64,000 nucleotides of DNA from an uncultured Methylococcaceae bacterium (GTDB lineage: Bacteria > Pseudomonadota > Gammaproteobacteria > Methylococcales > Methylomonadaceae). Below, piece by piece: positions 48,744 to 59,355 of the stretch; the stretch's first letter is position 1; every line of letters starts with the position of its first letter. The position numbers and the translations under genes are program-made. The stretch is from contig CAIVQX010000078.1 in NCBI GenBank assembly GCA_903908165.1, positions 1 to 64,000 on the forward strand, written 5' to 3'. The notes under the pieces were generated by a model. It was not told where the DNA came from. It saw nothing but the letters and a program-made list of their open reading frames with translations, and ran no database searches.

Positions 48744-50231
48744 ATGACCGCAGAACAATTTAATCAATATGCCTTTCAAGGTTACAACCGTATTCCGGTT
48801 AGCCGCGAAGTTTTAGCTGATTTAGATACGCCCTTAAGTGCGTATTTAAAATTAGCTGATGGCGCGTATTCCTATTTATTTGAATCGGTTCATGGTGGTG
48901 AACAGTGGGGACGATATTCCATTATAGGATTGCCTTGCAAAACGGTTGTTAAAATTAATGGCAAGCAAATTCGGGTACAAAAAGATGGAGAATTGCTGGA
49001 AACTTTAATTCATGACAACCCACTGGTCTGGATTGAGCAATTCACACAGCGTTATAAAGTGCCTGATTTAGCAGATTTGCCGAGATTTAATGGTGGTTTA
49101 GTGGGTTATTTTGGTTATGAAACCATTCGTTATATTGAGCCAAGATTAAAGGGAATAGAAAAGCCTGATCCATTGGGTTGTCCAGATGTTTTATTAATGG
49201 TATCAGAAGAAATATTAGTGTTTGATAACCTATCAGGAAAAGTATTGCTACTAACTCATGCCAATCCTGAAGAGGTCGATGCTTATAACCGAGCGTTAGC
49301 ACGTCTATCGGATTTGGCGGAGCAGTTACGCGAAATACAAGCCAAGCCGAAAAAAAATGCTAAGCCTTGCAAAGTTGAAGAAGCAGATTTTATTTCTGGT
49401 TTTACGCAACAAGGTTTTGAAGATGCCGTTTTAAAAGCCAAGGATTACATTACTGACGGCGATATTATGCAAGTCGTTTTATCTCAACGTCTGTCGATTC
49501 CTTATAATGCGTCGCCGTTAAACTTATACCGTGCTTTGCGTTGCTTAAATCCATCGCCGTACATGTTTTATCTTAATTTGGATGATTTTCATATCGTTGG
49601 ATCATCGCCGGAAATTTTGGTTAGATTGGAAGATAATACAGTTACAGTGCGTCCGATTGCCGGAACACGTCGCCGTGGTATGACGCCTGAGCAAGATATT
49701 GCGCTTGAGCACGAATTATTAGCAGATCCAAAAGAACTGGCGGAACACTTAATGCTAATTGACTTAGGTCGCAATGATGCAGGTCGTGTTGCTGAAATAG
49801 GGTCGGTGCAATTGACTGATAAAATGGTTGTTGAACGTTATTCTCATGTTATGCACATTGTTTCAAATGTCACAGGAACATTGCAACAAGGTAAAAATGC
49901 TTTTGATGTATTGGCGGCAACTTTTCCAGCAGGAACGGTGAGCGGTGCTCCAAAGATACGTGCTATGGAAATTATTGATGAACTTGAACCTGTAAAGCGG
50001 GGTATTTATTCCGGTGCTGTCGGTTATATTGCCTGGTCTGGAAATTTGGATACAGCCATTGCTATTAGAACCGCGGTTATTAAAGATAACATGCTGCATA
50101 TACAAGCAGGTGCCGGTATCGTTTATGATTCTGTACCAAGAAATGAATGGGATGAAACCATGAACAAAGGTCGCGCTATCTTCCGTGCCGTCAGTATGGC
50201 GGAAGCAGGTTTGGAAGGAGAGCAGGTATGA
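48744..50231 (+). CDS. trpE: Anthranilate synthase component I
   Basis: 495 residues from the ATG at 48744; a TTG at 48711 is in frame but adds non-conserved sequence. The chorismate-binding domain has [38 protein letters not shown] and [12 protein letters not shown]. The feedback-site-like [23 protein letters not shown] is present, so tryptophan inhibition is likely. It overlaps trpG by 4 bases (ATGA). Confidence 0.97.
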   Translation: MTAEQFNQYAFQGYNRIPVSREVLADLDTPLSAYLKLADGAYSYLFESVHGGEQWGRYSIIGLPCKTVVKINGKQIRVQKDGELLETLIHDNPLVWIEQFTQRYKVPDLADLPRFNGGLVGYFGYETIRYIEPRLKGIEKPDPLGCPDVLLMVSEEILVFDNLSGKVLLLTHANPEEVDAYNRALARLSDLAEQLREIQAKPKKNAKPCKVEEADFISGFTQQGFEDAVLKAKDYITDGDIMQVVLSQRLSIPYNASPLNLYRALRCLNPSPYMFYLNLDDFHIVGSSPEILVRLEDNTVTVRPIAGTRRRGMTPEQDIALEHELLADPKELAEHLMLIDLGRNDAGRVAEIGSVQLTDKMVVERYSHVMHIVSNVTGTLQQGKNAFDVLAATFPAGTVSGAPKIRAMEIIDELEPVKRGIYSGAVGYIAWSGNLDTAIAIRTAVIKDNMLHIQAGAGIVYDSVPRNEWDETMNKGRAIFRAVSMAEAGLEGEQV

Positions 50232-50818
50232 GTGCAGTAAAAGTGGTTATGGTCGATAACTACGATTCGTTTACTTATAATCTGGTTCAATATTTCGGCG
50301 AACTGGGTGCAGATGTTACGGTTGTTCGAAATGATCAGGTGACTGTAGCAGATATAGAAAAATTGGCACCGGATAAAATTGTTATTTCTCCTGGCCCTTG
50401 CACGCCTAAGGAGGCCGGAGTATCAGTTGAAGCTATTTTAAAATTTGCCGGAAAATATCCGATTCTGGGTGTTTGTTTAGGTCATCAAAGCATCGGTTAT
50501 GCCTTTGGTGGTCATGTTATTCATGCTAAACATATTATGCATGGTAAAACTTCATTGATTCATCATCATAATTTTGGTGTGTTTAAAAACTTGTCCAATC
50601 CGTTTACAGCTACTCGTTATCATTCTTTGGTTATTGAACAGGCGTCTTTACCTGATTGTCTTGAAGTTACGGCTTGGACAGAAAATGAAAGCGGAGAATT
50701 GGACGAGATTATGGGTGTCAGGCACAAAACCTTGGATATAGAAGGGGTTCAGTTTCACCCGGAATCCATTTTGACCGAACATGGACATGATTTGTTAAGG
50801 AATTTTTTGGAAAGGTAA
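50228..50818 (+). CDS. trpG: Anthranilate synthase component II (glutamine amidotransferase)
   Basis: This 196-residue class I amidotransferase has the nucleophilic Cys in [12 protein letters not shown] and the His-Glu pair in [13 protein letters not shown]. It supplies ammonia to TrpE and may also serve 4-amino-4-deoxychorismate synthase. An ATGA overlap with trpE indicates coupling; trpD follows after 11 bases. Confidence 0.97.
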   Translation: MSAVKVVMVDNYDSFTYNLVQYFGELGADVTVVRNDQVTVADIEKLAPDKIVISPGPCTPKEAGVSVEAILKFAGKYPILGVCLGHQSIGYAFGGHVIHAKHIMHGKTSLIHHHNFGVFKNLSNPFTATRYHSLVIEQASLPDCLEVTAWTENESGELDEIMGVRHKTLDIEGVQFHPESILTEHGHDLLRNFLER

Positions 50819-50829
50819 TCTAACCGATA

Positions 50830-51846
50830 ATGGATATACAACAAGCCTTACAAAAAGTACTTAGCAAGAAAGATCTCGCTATTGATGAGATGCGTGATGT
50901 TATGCGTCTTATCATGACTGGAAAAATTACGGAGGCACAGCTTGCTGGGTTTTTAATAGGATTGCGTTGTAAAGGTGAAACGATTGACGAGATAACTGCC
51001 GCTGTTGAGGTGATGCGGGAGTTGGCCAGCAAAGTAATAATCAACGGCCAGTATGTCATTGATACTTGCGGTACAGGCGGTGATGGTGCTAACACCTTCA
51101 ATATTTCCACTACCTGTGCTTTTGTAGTCGCAGCAGCGGGAGCACAGGTTGCCAAGCATGGCAATCGATCGGTATCCAGTAGTTGTGGTAGTGCAGATTT
51201 GCTTGAAGCTGCGGGTGTTAATCTGGATTTGAGTGCCGAACAAGTTGCGCAGTGTGTTAATGAAATTGGCGTCGGATTTTTATTTTCACCCAAGCATCAT
51301 GGTGCGATGAAGCATACTATTAAAGTACGAAAAGAAATGGGGGTTAGAACCTTGTTTAACTTATTGGGTCCCTTATCTAACCCGGCTGGCTCACCCAATC
51401 AGTTAATAGGCGTGTTTGCAAAAGAGTGGGTTGTACCAATTGCGCAGGTATTAAAAAAACTGGGTAGCCAACATGTTCTCGTTGTACATGCTGATGATGG
51501 TTTGGATGAAATCAGTATTGCATCAGATACTACGATTGCTGAACTTAAAGCCGGAGAAGTTTTTACATATACAATTTCGCCTGAGCAGTTTGGTTTTAAG
51601 CGAACCAATCTTAATGAGTTGGCAGTTATCGATGCTGAATCAAGTTTAGTGATGGTGAACTCGGTATTAGATAATAAGGCTGGATCTGCTAGAGATATTG
51701 TCATTTTAAACGCAGGCGCTGCGATTTATGCAGCAAATATTACTGATTCTTTGGCGACAGGTTTCGAAAAAGCTGCCCAAGTTATCGCCAGCGGTGCTGC
51801 AAGAGCTAAATTCGATGCATTAATTGCTTATTCCAAAATTTTATAA
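50830..51846 (+). CDS. trpD: Anthranilate phosphoribosyltransferase
   Basis: 338 residues, with [21 protein letters not shown] binding [23 protein letters not shown], and [13 protein letters not shown] in the anthranilate site. It transfers ribose-5-phosphate to anthranilate. It is separated by 13 bases from trpC. Confidence 0.97.
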   Translation: MDIQQALQKVLSKKDLAIDEMRDVMRLIMTGKITEAQLAGFLIGLRCKGETIDEITAAVEVMRELASKVIINGQYVIDTCGTGGDGANTFNISTTCAFVVAAAGAQVAKHGNRSVSSSCGSADLLEAAGVNLDLSAEQVAQCVNEIGVGFLFSPKHHGAMKHTIKVRKEMGVRTLFNLLGPLSNPAGSPNQLIGVFAKEWVVPIAQVLKKLGSQHVLVVHADDGLDEISIASDTTIAELKAGEVFTYTISPEQFGFKRTNLNELAVIDAESSLVMVNSVLDNKAGSARDIVILNAGAAIYAANITDSLATGFEKAAQVIASGAARAKFDALIAYSKIL

Positions 51847-51859
51847 TAATAAATTAAAA

Positions 51860-52660
51860 ATGACTAACACACCTGATATTCTAAAAATTATTTTGGCAAA
51901 AAAAGCGGAAGAAGTAGCCAGACGCAAGTCTGGTATTTCTATAGCCAATCTTGAAGAGATAGCCTGTGCCGTGGAGCGTCCACGTGGTTTTTATAATGCT
52001 ATTCAATATAAGGTGTTGGCAAAAAAACCAGCGATTATTGCTGAAATTAAAAAAGCATCACCCAGCCAAGGCGTGATTAGGGAAAATTTTCAGCCGGTAC
52101 TTATCGGCCAAGATTACGCTATGAATGGTGCTACTTGTTTGTCAGTGTTAACTGATAAAGAATTTTTCCAGGGATCGGAAGCATATTTGCAAATGGTTAG
52201 GGAGCGTTGCCCACTTCCGGTCCTTAGAAAAGATTTTATGATTGATGTTTATCAGGTTTATGAAGCGAGAGCTTTGGGTGCAGATTGTATCTTGCTGATA
52301 GTAGCGGCGCTAGAAGATGATTTAATGCGCGTGTTAGCAGATACCGCCAAAAAACTAGGCATGGATGTATTAGTTGAAGTTCATGACGCCGAGGAGTTGC
52401 AAAGAGCGCTTAAACTGGATACCAAATTAATAGGTATTAACAATCGTAATTTACGTACTTTTGAAACAGCACTCCAAACAACGTTGGATTTAAAACAGCA
52501 AATTCCGGAAGATCGTATTGTTATCACCGAAAGTGGCATTCATACTTCTGATGATGTGAAACTTATGCGGGATAATAATGTTTATGCATTTCTAGTTGGC
52601 GAAGTATTTATGCGGTCTGAAAGTCCGGGTAAAAAAATGCGCGAATTGTTTGCTTTGTAA
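51860..52660 (+). CDS. trpC: Indole-3-glycerol phosphate synthase
   Basis: This 266-residue monofunctional TIM barrel has [51 protein letters not shown] and ITESGIHT. The ATG at 51860 is used; the open frame from 51824 overlaps trpD. The other genes of the pathway (trpF, trpB, trpA) are not here, the usual split in this group. Confidence 0.96.
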   Translation: MTNTPDILKIILAKKAEEVARRKSGISIANLEEIACAVERPRGFYNAIQYKVLAKKPAIIAEIKKASPSQGVIRENFQPVLIGQDYAMNGATCLSVLTDKEFFQGSEAYLQMVRERCPLPVLRKDFMIDVYQVYEARALGADCILLIVAALEDDLMRVLADTAKKLGMDVLVEVHDAEELQRALKLDTKLIGINNRNLRTFETALQTTLDLKQQIPEDRIVITESGIHTSDDVKLMRDNNVYAFLVGEVFMRSESPGKKMRELFAL

Positions 52661-52683
52661 GGTTTAACCAGTGGTTGGAAACC
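52661..52683. terminator. Hairpin between trpC and pilU
   Basis: GGTTTAACCA-G-TGGTT-GG-AAACC folds into a 10-bp stem with a 2-base bulge just after the trpC stop. There is no T run, so termination is uncertain. Confidence 0.35.
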
Positions 52684-52722
52684 TATATATCATGGCAGAT
52701 AGCGGGAAAATTTAAGTTCTTG

Positions 52723-53877
52723 TTAGTTGGGTTTTTTGAAAATATTGTTAGAGAAGGTGTTTTCTTCGATTTCTTCAGATAATAGTAAGTCATTTTCATC
52801 AAGAGTATTGGTGTTTTCAGTACTTAGCTTGATCATTAATCGCACTTCGTTTCTTGAATCTGCTGAATTTAATGCATCATCGTAACTAATTTTTCCAGTT
52901 ACGTACAAATCGTAGAGTGCCTGGTCAAAAGTTTGCATGCCTTGTTCACGTGAATTTTTTATCAATTCTTTTAGCTTATGAATTTCACCTTTACGGATAA
53001 AATCTTTAGCTAATGGTGTATTAATGAAGATTTCAACGGCCGGATAACGACCTTTGTCATCAGATCGTTTAATTAATTGTTGAGCAACTATTCCTTTGAG
53101 ATTTAGGGATAAATCCATTAATAATTGATTATGCATTTCTTCAGGAAAAAAGTGCAAAATGCGATCCAATGCTTGGTTGGCATTGTTTGCGTGGAGTGTA
53201 GAGAGGCATAAATGTCCTGTTTCAGCAAAAGTAATCGCGTTTTGCATAGTTTCACGGGTTCTAATTTCACCAATTAGGATCACATCAGGCGCTTGACGCA
53301 ATGTGTTTTTTAAAGCCACCTCATAAGATGCAGTATCAATGCCTACTTCTCGTTGAGTGATAATACAACCTAAGTGTGGATGTTGATACTCTATTGGATC
53401 CTCAATAGTAATGATATGACCATTGCTGTTTTGGTTGCGATGCTTGATTAAGGCAGCTAATGAGGTCGATTTTCCTGTGCCGGTGGCTCCCACAAAAAGA
53501 ATGAGGCCACGTTTTTCCATGATCATCTCTTTTAAAATTATTGGTAAATGTAATGATTCTGCATCAGGTATTTCGTTTGCAATACGCCGCATAACCATTC
53601 CGGCGCAATCTCGCTGAGTAAATACACTAACTCTGAATCTTCCAAAATCGGGTATGCCGATTGCAAACTGGCATTCTTTGGTGCTCTCAAATTCGTCTTT
53701 TTGTTTTTGATTCATAATGCTTAAGACAATTTCTAAAGCTTGGTCTGCAGTTAGAGGTATTTTTGAGGTTTCAATGATTAGGTTATCAACTTTAATGGAA
53801 GGCGCTCTCCCTGCCGTTATGAATAAATCGGAGGCTTTTTTCTGATCCATCAGCGTAAATAATGCGTTAAAATTCAA
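52723..53877 (-). CDS. pilU: Type IV pilus retraction ATPase paralogue PilU
   Basis: 384 residues of the PilT/PilU secretion ATPase family. Walker A is GATGTGKSTSL, the Asp box is ITIEDPIEYQH, Walker B is DVILIGEIR and the His box is GHLCLSTLHANN. The N-terminal ASDLFITAGRAPSIKV is the PilU form, and the extended acidic C-terminal tail is also PilU-like. It lies directly after pilT and would assist pilus retraction. Confidence 0.95.
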   Translation of the reverse strand: MNFNALFTLMDQKKASDLFITAGRAPSIKVDNLIIETSKIPLTADQALEIVLSIMNQKQKDEFESTKECQFAIGIPDFGRFRVSVFTQRDCAGMVMRRIANEIPDAESLHLPIILKEMIMEKRGLILFVGATGTGKSTSLAALIKHRNQNSNGHIITIEDPIEYQHPHLGCIITQREVGIDTASYEVALKNTLRQAPDVILIGEIRTRETMQNAITFAETGHLCLSTLHANNANQALDRILHFFPEEMHNQLLMDLSLNLKGIVAQQLIKRSDDKGRYPAVEIFINTPLAKDFIRKGEIHKLKELIKNSREQGMQTFDQALYDLYVTGKISYDDALNSADSRNEVRLMIKLSTENTNTLDENDLLLSEEIEENTFSNNIFKKPN

Positions 53878-53886
53878 TGTACTACC

Positions 53887-54924
53887 TCAAATAAATACAT
53901 CTTTGTTAACGGCTTTAGTCATGGCTATCTTCGAACTAATCAAACCTTTGTCAACCAGTTCTTTTAAATTTTGATCTAAGGTTTGCATTCCGTCTTTACG
54001 TCCGGTTTGTATTGCGGAATACATTTGTGCCACTTTTGCCTCCCGAATTAGGTTTCTGATGGCGGATGTTCCTACCATGATTTCATGTGCAGCTATTCGC
54101 CCACCACCGACTTTTTTCAAGAGTGTTTGAGAAATAACACCTTGTAAAGATTCAGATAACATGGATCGAATCATATCTTTTTCAGCAGCAGGGAAGACAT
54201 CGATAATACGGTCGATAGTTTTTGCTGCTGAGGTTGTATGTAATGTTCCAAATACAAGGTGGCCTGTTTCTGCAGCAGTTAACGCTAAGCGTATGGTTTC
54301 CAAATCTCGCATTTCACCCACCATGATGACGTCAGGATCTTCACGAAGTGCTGAGCGTAATGCTTCGTTAAAGCCATGAGTGTCACGATGGACTTCGCGT
54401 TGATTAATCAATGATTTTTGGCTTTCATGAACAAATTCGATGGGGTCTTCAACTGTTAGTATATGTGCATAATCATTACAATTAATATGATTGATCATTG
54501 CTGCTAGTGTAGTTGATTTACCTGACCCTGTTGGGCCGGTAACTAAGATAAGTCCGCGAGGTTTTCTGGTTAGTTCTTCAAAAAATGGCGGTGCTGCGAG
54601 GTCTTCCAGTGATAACACCTTTGAGGGAATAGTTCTGAAAACACCTGCTGCCCCTCGTTCCTGATTAAATGCATTGACACGAAATCGTGCAATACTAGGC
54701 AACTCAAAGGAAAAGTCGGTTTCTAAAAATTCTTCATAATCTCGACGCTGTTTGTCATTCATTATGTCATAAATTAAAGCATGCACTGTTTTATGATCAA
54801 GAACAGGTAAATTAATTCGCTTAATATCACCATCAACTCGTATCATTGGTGGTAGGCCGGCGGATAAATGTAAATCCGAGGCTTTATTTTTTACTGAGAA
54901 AGTGAGTAACTCTGTAATATCCAT
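53887..54924 (-). CDS. pilT: Type IV pilus retraction ATPase PilT
   Basis: 345 residues from MDITELLTFSVKNKASDLHLSAG, the conserved PilT start; the open frame upstream is discarded. Walker A is GPTGSGKSTT, the Asp box is LTVEDPIEFVH, Walker B is DVIMVGEMRD, and the retraction-specific AIRNLIREAK C-terminal helix is present. It is divergent from yggS, a common arrangement. Confidence 0.97.
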   Translation of the reverse strand: MDITELLTFSVKNKASDLHLSAGLPPMIRVDGDIKRINLPVLDHKTVHALIYDIMNDKQRRDYEEFLETDFSFELPSIARFRVNAFNQERGAAGVFRTIPSKVLSLEDLAAPPFFEELTRKPRGLILVTGPTGSGKSTTLAAMINHINCNDYAHILTVEDPIEFVHESQKSLINQREVHRDTHGFNEALRSALREDPDVIMVGEMRDLETIRLALTAAETGHLVFGTLHTTSAAKTIDRIIDVFPAAEKDMIRSMLSESLQGVISQTLLKKVGGGRIAAHEIMVGTSAIRNLIREAKVAQMYSAIQTGRKDGMQTLDQNLKELVDKGLISSKIAMTKAVNKDVFI

Positions 54925-55053
54925 TAGATTCTCTGGTAAAGTAACTAATAAAAACAACTTACTTATTGATACCATAGTGCAACTCTGCGGTTTTTTGAAG
55001 AGTCTGTGAAAAATAATAAGAATAAACGCCACTTTGATAATTTCTCGACATCC

Positions 55054-55725
55054 ATGATAAGGACTAAATTAAAGCGCTTGCTTGCTCAGATAAGGCAGGC
55101 TGAAGTAGCTTATAACCGTAAAGAAGGCTCGGTATTATTATTGGCAGTAAGCAAAACCAAAACAGCTATAGAGATCGCTCAAGCCTATAGTGCGGGACAG
55201 CGACATTTCGGTGAAAATTATTGTCAAGAGGCCTTAAAAAAACAGCGCGAATTAGGCGCATATGATATTACTTGGCACTTTATTGGCCCCATTCAATCAA
55301 ATAAAACCAAATTAATTGCAGAGCATTTTGCTTGGGTGCACAGTGTAGACAGTTTGAGAATTGCTAAACGTCTTAGTGATCAACGCCCAGAGTCATTGCC
55401 AGCATTAAATATTTGCATACAAGTAAATATCAGTGGTGAGCAAAGTAAGTCCGGTATTGCTCTTGGTGAATTACAAGAACTTTGTGAAGCCGTAGCGGCA
55501 TTACCTAATATAAAACTGCGCGGGGTCATGGCGGTTCCTTTAACTGAAGACGACTTTGAATGCCAACGAAAACCTTTTAGAAGTCTTTATCAAGCTGTTA
55601 TAAAGTTGACCAATTATGATTTAGATACCTATTCATTTGGCATGAGTGGGGATTTAAACGCTGCGATTGCTGAGGGTTCTACTGTGGTAAGAATTGGTAC
55701 CTCATTATTTGGTAATCGAGGATAG
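55054..55725 (+). CDS. PLP homeostasis protein YggS family
   Basis: This 223-residue single-domain PLP-binding barrel has the Lys34 of LLLAVSKTK as the PLP anchor, with GENYCQEA, WHFIGPIQSNK and FGMSGDLNAAIAEGST. It helps keep pyridoxal phosphate and amino-acid pools in balance. The Met at 55054 gives the standard N-terminus; the frame extends to 55006 but lacks support. Confidence 0.95.
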   Translation: MIRTKLKRLLAQIRQAEVAYNRKEGSVLLLAVSKTKTAIEIAQAYSAGQRHFGENYCQEALKKQRELGAYDITWHFIGPIQSNKTKLIAEHFAWVHSVDSLRIAKRLSDQRPESLPALNICIQVNISGEQSKSGIALGELQELCEAVAALPNIKLRGVMAVPLTEDDFECQRKPFRSLYQAVIKLTNYDLDTYSFGMSGDLNAAIAEGSTVVRIGTSLFGNRG

Positions 55726-55731
55726 TAGATT

Positions 55732-55887
55732 ATGCGTTTTCTTTGTGTGCTCGGTCTTGTGGTTGTTTCAATTGTTGAGATTGGCCCTATTCCGATTACC
55801 CCGATACTTTTAATTTGGATTGTTGTGTTTAGGCCTATATGGTTTTACCAATTTGTAAATAAGATATATGGAAAAGAAGATAGTTAA
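55732..55887 (+). CDS. Small two-helix membrane protein (51 aa)
   Basis: A 51-codon frame begins 6 bases after yggS with GAGGA 9 bases upstream of the ATG. The product has two hydrophobic segments (FLCVLGLVVVSIVEIG and ITPILLIWIVVF) and a short basic-acidic tail. YggT, a common yggS neighbour, is much longer and not evident here, and I cannot tell if this is unrelated. The good ribosome-binding site, operon-like spacing and coherent hydrophobicity support it. Confidence 0.65.
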   Translation: MRFLCVLGLVVVSIVEIGPIPITPILLIWIVVFRPIWFYQFVNKIYGKEDS

Positions 55888-56056
55888 AGTTAAAGGTATT
55901 AATAGGTATGGAGTGGTGTTTAGTTCGGTTTTAGTTTGGGCGATCCATATTGGTGCGTTTTTTGTTGTTATAGTCAGTTTAATTAGGAGTTTTGGAAGTG
56001 AACATAGTATTTGCGATGATTGGTCTACAAATTGCTTAAAAAATATAAACTTTTAA
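55868..56056 (+). CDS. Small membrane protein (62 aa), hypothetical
   Basis: It overlaps the preceding small gene by 20 bases. The frame encodes a basic start (MEKKIVKVKGINRYG), one hydrophobic segment (SSVLVWAIHIGAFFVVIVSLI) and a short tail with two cysteines. The overlap suggests translational coupling. No Shine-Dalgarno sequence is evident and no family is recognised. Confidence 0.45.
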   Translation: MEKKIVKVKGINRYGVVFSSVLVWAIHIGAFFVVIVSLIRSFGSEHSICDDWSTNCLKNINF

Positions 56057-56080
56057 TCTTAAAATGATTGGTTAAAAATT

Positions 56081-57130
56081 ATGTATAAAAGGATATTGGA
56101 CAATCTTAATACTGCAATTTTATTATTCGATAGTGAGTTAAGACTTACTTTTATAAATCCGACAGGAGAGATCTTGTTGGCTGATAGTTCATATCACTTG
56201 GTAGGGCAAAGTGCAGACGAATTATTTAAGTATTCTGATCCCGCTATGCTTAATAATATAAAACAATCTTTAACTATGGCAGAGCCTCTGATTGATAGGG
56301 CGCTAACATTAAGTCGCACAAGTCATAATGTGACTATCAACTTCAGTGCGACCCCTTTGGTAGTTAACGAGCGGGTTAGTGAAATATTGGTTGAGCTTCA
56401 GCAGGTTGATAATCACTTGCGAATATCGAAAGAAGAGCAATTATTAACGCAACAAAATACAGCTCGTTTATTAGTTAGAGGATTGGCACATGAAATAAAA
56501 AACCCCTTGGGTGGATTGCGAGGTGCAGCCCAACTATTAGATATGGAGTTACATGATCCGGAGCTTAAAGAATATACGCAGATCATTATTGATGAATCAG
56601 ATCGCCTACAAGTCTTAATGGATAGAATGTTAGGACCTAATAAATTACCCAATAAAAATGCGCTCAATATTCATGAGGTTTTAGAAAGAGTAAGGCAATT
56701 GGTTCAAGTTGAGTCTACAGGCGGACTTGTTATTGAAAATGATTATGATCCTAGTATTCCTGAAATTTATGCAGATAAAGATCAACTTATTCAAGCTATT
56801 TTAAATATTGCAAGGAACGCTTTACAGGCAATGGAAGGGAAAGGTCGTATTATTTTTAAGACACGGATATATCGGCACATTAATGTGGGGCATAAGCATT
56901 ACAAATTAGCTGTTAAATGCGACATTATTGATAATGGGCCAGGTATAGATGCCAATATGATGAGTCAAGTATTTTATCCTATGATAACAGGGAGAGCTGA
57001 TGGTACTGGGTTGGGTTTATCAATTGCTCAGGCCTTGATAACTCAAAATAATGGATTAATTGAGTGTAATAGTGAGCCTGGAAAAACGGTTTTTTCAGTG
57101 TTATTGCCTATGGGGGTAGACAATGACTAG
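56081..57130 (+). CDS. ntrB: Nitrogen regulation sensor kinase NtrB (GlnL)
   Basis: 349 residues: an N-terminal PAS domain (residues about 1-105, LLFDSELRLTFINPTGEILL), then the phosphorylated His137 in LVRGLAHEIKNPLGG and the ATPase domain (NIARNALQAM, DNGPGI, GTGLGLSIAQALI). It phosphorylates NtrC under nitrogen limitation and is controlled by PII proteins such as GlnK encoded downstream. Its last 8 bases overlap ntrC. Confidence 0.96.
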   Translation: MYKRILDNLNTAILLFDSELRLTFINPTGEILLADSSYHLVGQSADELFKYSDPAMLNNIKQSLTMAEPLIDRALTLSRTSHNVTINFSATPLVVNERVSEILVELQQVDNHLRISKEEQLLTQQNTARLLVRGLAHEIKNPLGGLRGAAQLLDMELHDPELKEYTQIIIDESDRLQVLMDRMLGPNKLPNKNALNIHEVLERVRQLVQVESTGGLVIENDYDPSIPEIYADKDQLIQAILNIARNALQAMEGKGRIIFKTRIYRHINVGHKHYKLAVKCDIIDNGPGIDANMMSQVFYPMITGRADGTGLGLSIAQALITQNNGLIECNSEPGKTVFSVLLPMGVDND

Positions 57131-58541
57131 GTCTGATAGGGTTTGGATAGTTGATGATGATAAGTCGATACGCTGGGTTGTTGAAAAAGCGTTGCAAAAA
57201 GCTGGAATAATTACTCGTAGTTTTGTTGCTGGAAAGGATTTATTAACGGCTTTGGAAAACGATTTACCTGATGCACTTATAACTGATATTCGAATGCCTG
57301 GTATGGATGGCTTGGAGTTATTAGAGAAAGTTCAGGGGAGTAATCCAAATTTGCCGGTTATTGTGATGACTGCTCATTCTGACTTGGAAAGTGCGGTGTC
57401 AGCATTTCATGGCGGTGCTTTTGAATATTTACCTAAACCTTTTGATATTAAAGAGGTAGTAAGCCTTGCGCAACGCGCTTGTATTCACGGGCGACAGCAT
57501 CAGGATGATTCGTCATTTGTTGTGTTAGCAACTAGTGAGCCAACGCCAGAAATCATAGGTGAAGCTCCTGCAATGCAAGAGGTTTTCAGAGCAATAGGTC
57601 GACTCGCTCGATCTCATATTACTGTTCTTATTAATGGCGAGTCTGGAACGGGTAAGGAGTTGGTTGCTAAGGCCTTACATCGACATAGTCCTAGAAAAAA
57701 CAATCCTTTTATAGCCCTGAACATGGCGGCTATTCCTAAAGACTTGATGGAATCGGAGTTATTTGGGCATGAGAAAGGTGCGTTTACTGGCGCTCAATTA
57801 AGGCGAGCTGGTCGTTTTGAGCAAGCCAATGGTGGGACGTTGTTTCTTGATGAGATAGGCGATATGCCTGCAGAACTGCAAACACGCTTATTGAGAGTAT
57901 TGGCGGACGGTGAGTTTTATCCAGTCGGGGCGCATCTTGCTATTAAAGTTGATGTACGTATTATTGCAGCTACACATCAAAATCTCGAAATATTAGTTGA
58001 ACAAGGTCGCTTTCGAGAAGACTTGTTTCATCGTTTAAATGTTATCCGTATCCAGATTCCTGCTCTACACGAACGTAAAGAAGATATTCCTTTGTTATTA
58101 CGTCATTTTTTGCAGCAGGCGGCTACTGAATTAGGTGTTGAAAATAAAATTTTAAGCGCGGAAGCTGAGATACATTTGAGTCAGTTAGATTGGCCAGGAA
58201 ATGTAAGACAATTAGAAAACGCCTGTCGATGGTTAACGGTAATGGCGTCAAGTCGAGAAGTTCAGTTACATGACTTACCTCCTGAGTTGCTAAATACTGT
58301 GGCGACAAAACAGGTTGGAGGAACAGGCGATTGGCAATCTTTGCTTAGAAATTTTATAGATCATCAATTGCAGACAAAAGAAGAGTTAATTGCAAAACAA
58401 GTTATCCCAGATGTTGAAGCTATTTTAATTAAAGCCGCCTTGGGTTTTACTCACGGTAGGCGCCATGAAGCAGCGATTTTATTGGGTTACGGTCGAAATA
58501 CGCTTACTCGTAAAATAAAAGAGTTGGGTATTGAAGAGTAG
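57123..58541 (+). CDS. ntrC: Nitrogen regulation response regulator NtrC (GlnG)
   Basis: 472 residues with a receiver (Asp55 in LITDIRMPG), a sigma-54 AAA+ domain ([30 protein letters not shown]) and a Fis-type helix-turn-helix ([21 protein letters not shown]). It activates sigma-54 promoters of nitrogen-scavenging genes, probably including glnK-amtB just downstream. Confidence 0.97.
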   Translation: MTRSDRVWIVDDDKSIRWVVEKALQKAGIITRSFVAGKDLLTALENDLPDALITDIRMPGMDGLELLEKVQGSNPNLPVIVMTAHSDLESAVSAFHGGAFEYLPKPFDIKEVVSLAQRACIHGRQHQDDSSFVVLATSEPTPEIIGEAPAMQEVFRAIGRLARSHITVLINGESGTGKELVAKALHRHSPRKNNPFIALNMAAIPKDLMESELFGHEKGAFTGAQLRRAGRFEQANGGTLFLDEIGDMPAELQTRLLRVLADGEFYPVGAHLAIKVDVRIIAATHQNLEILVEQGRFREDLFHRLNVIRIQIPALHERKEDIPLLLRHFLQQAATELGVENKILSAEAEIHLSQLDWPGNVRQLENACRWLTVMASSREVQLHDLPPELLNTVATKQVGGTGDWQSLLRNFIDHQLQTKEELIAKQVIPDVEAILIKAALGFTHGRRHEAAILLGYGRNTLTRKIKELGIEE

Positions 58542-59340
<799 letters not shown>

Positions 59341-59355
59341 TAGTTATAAGGGGGA

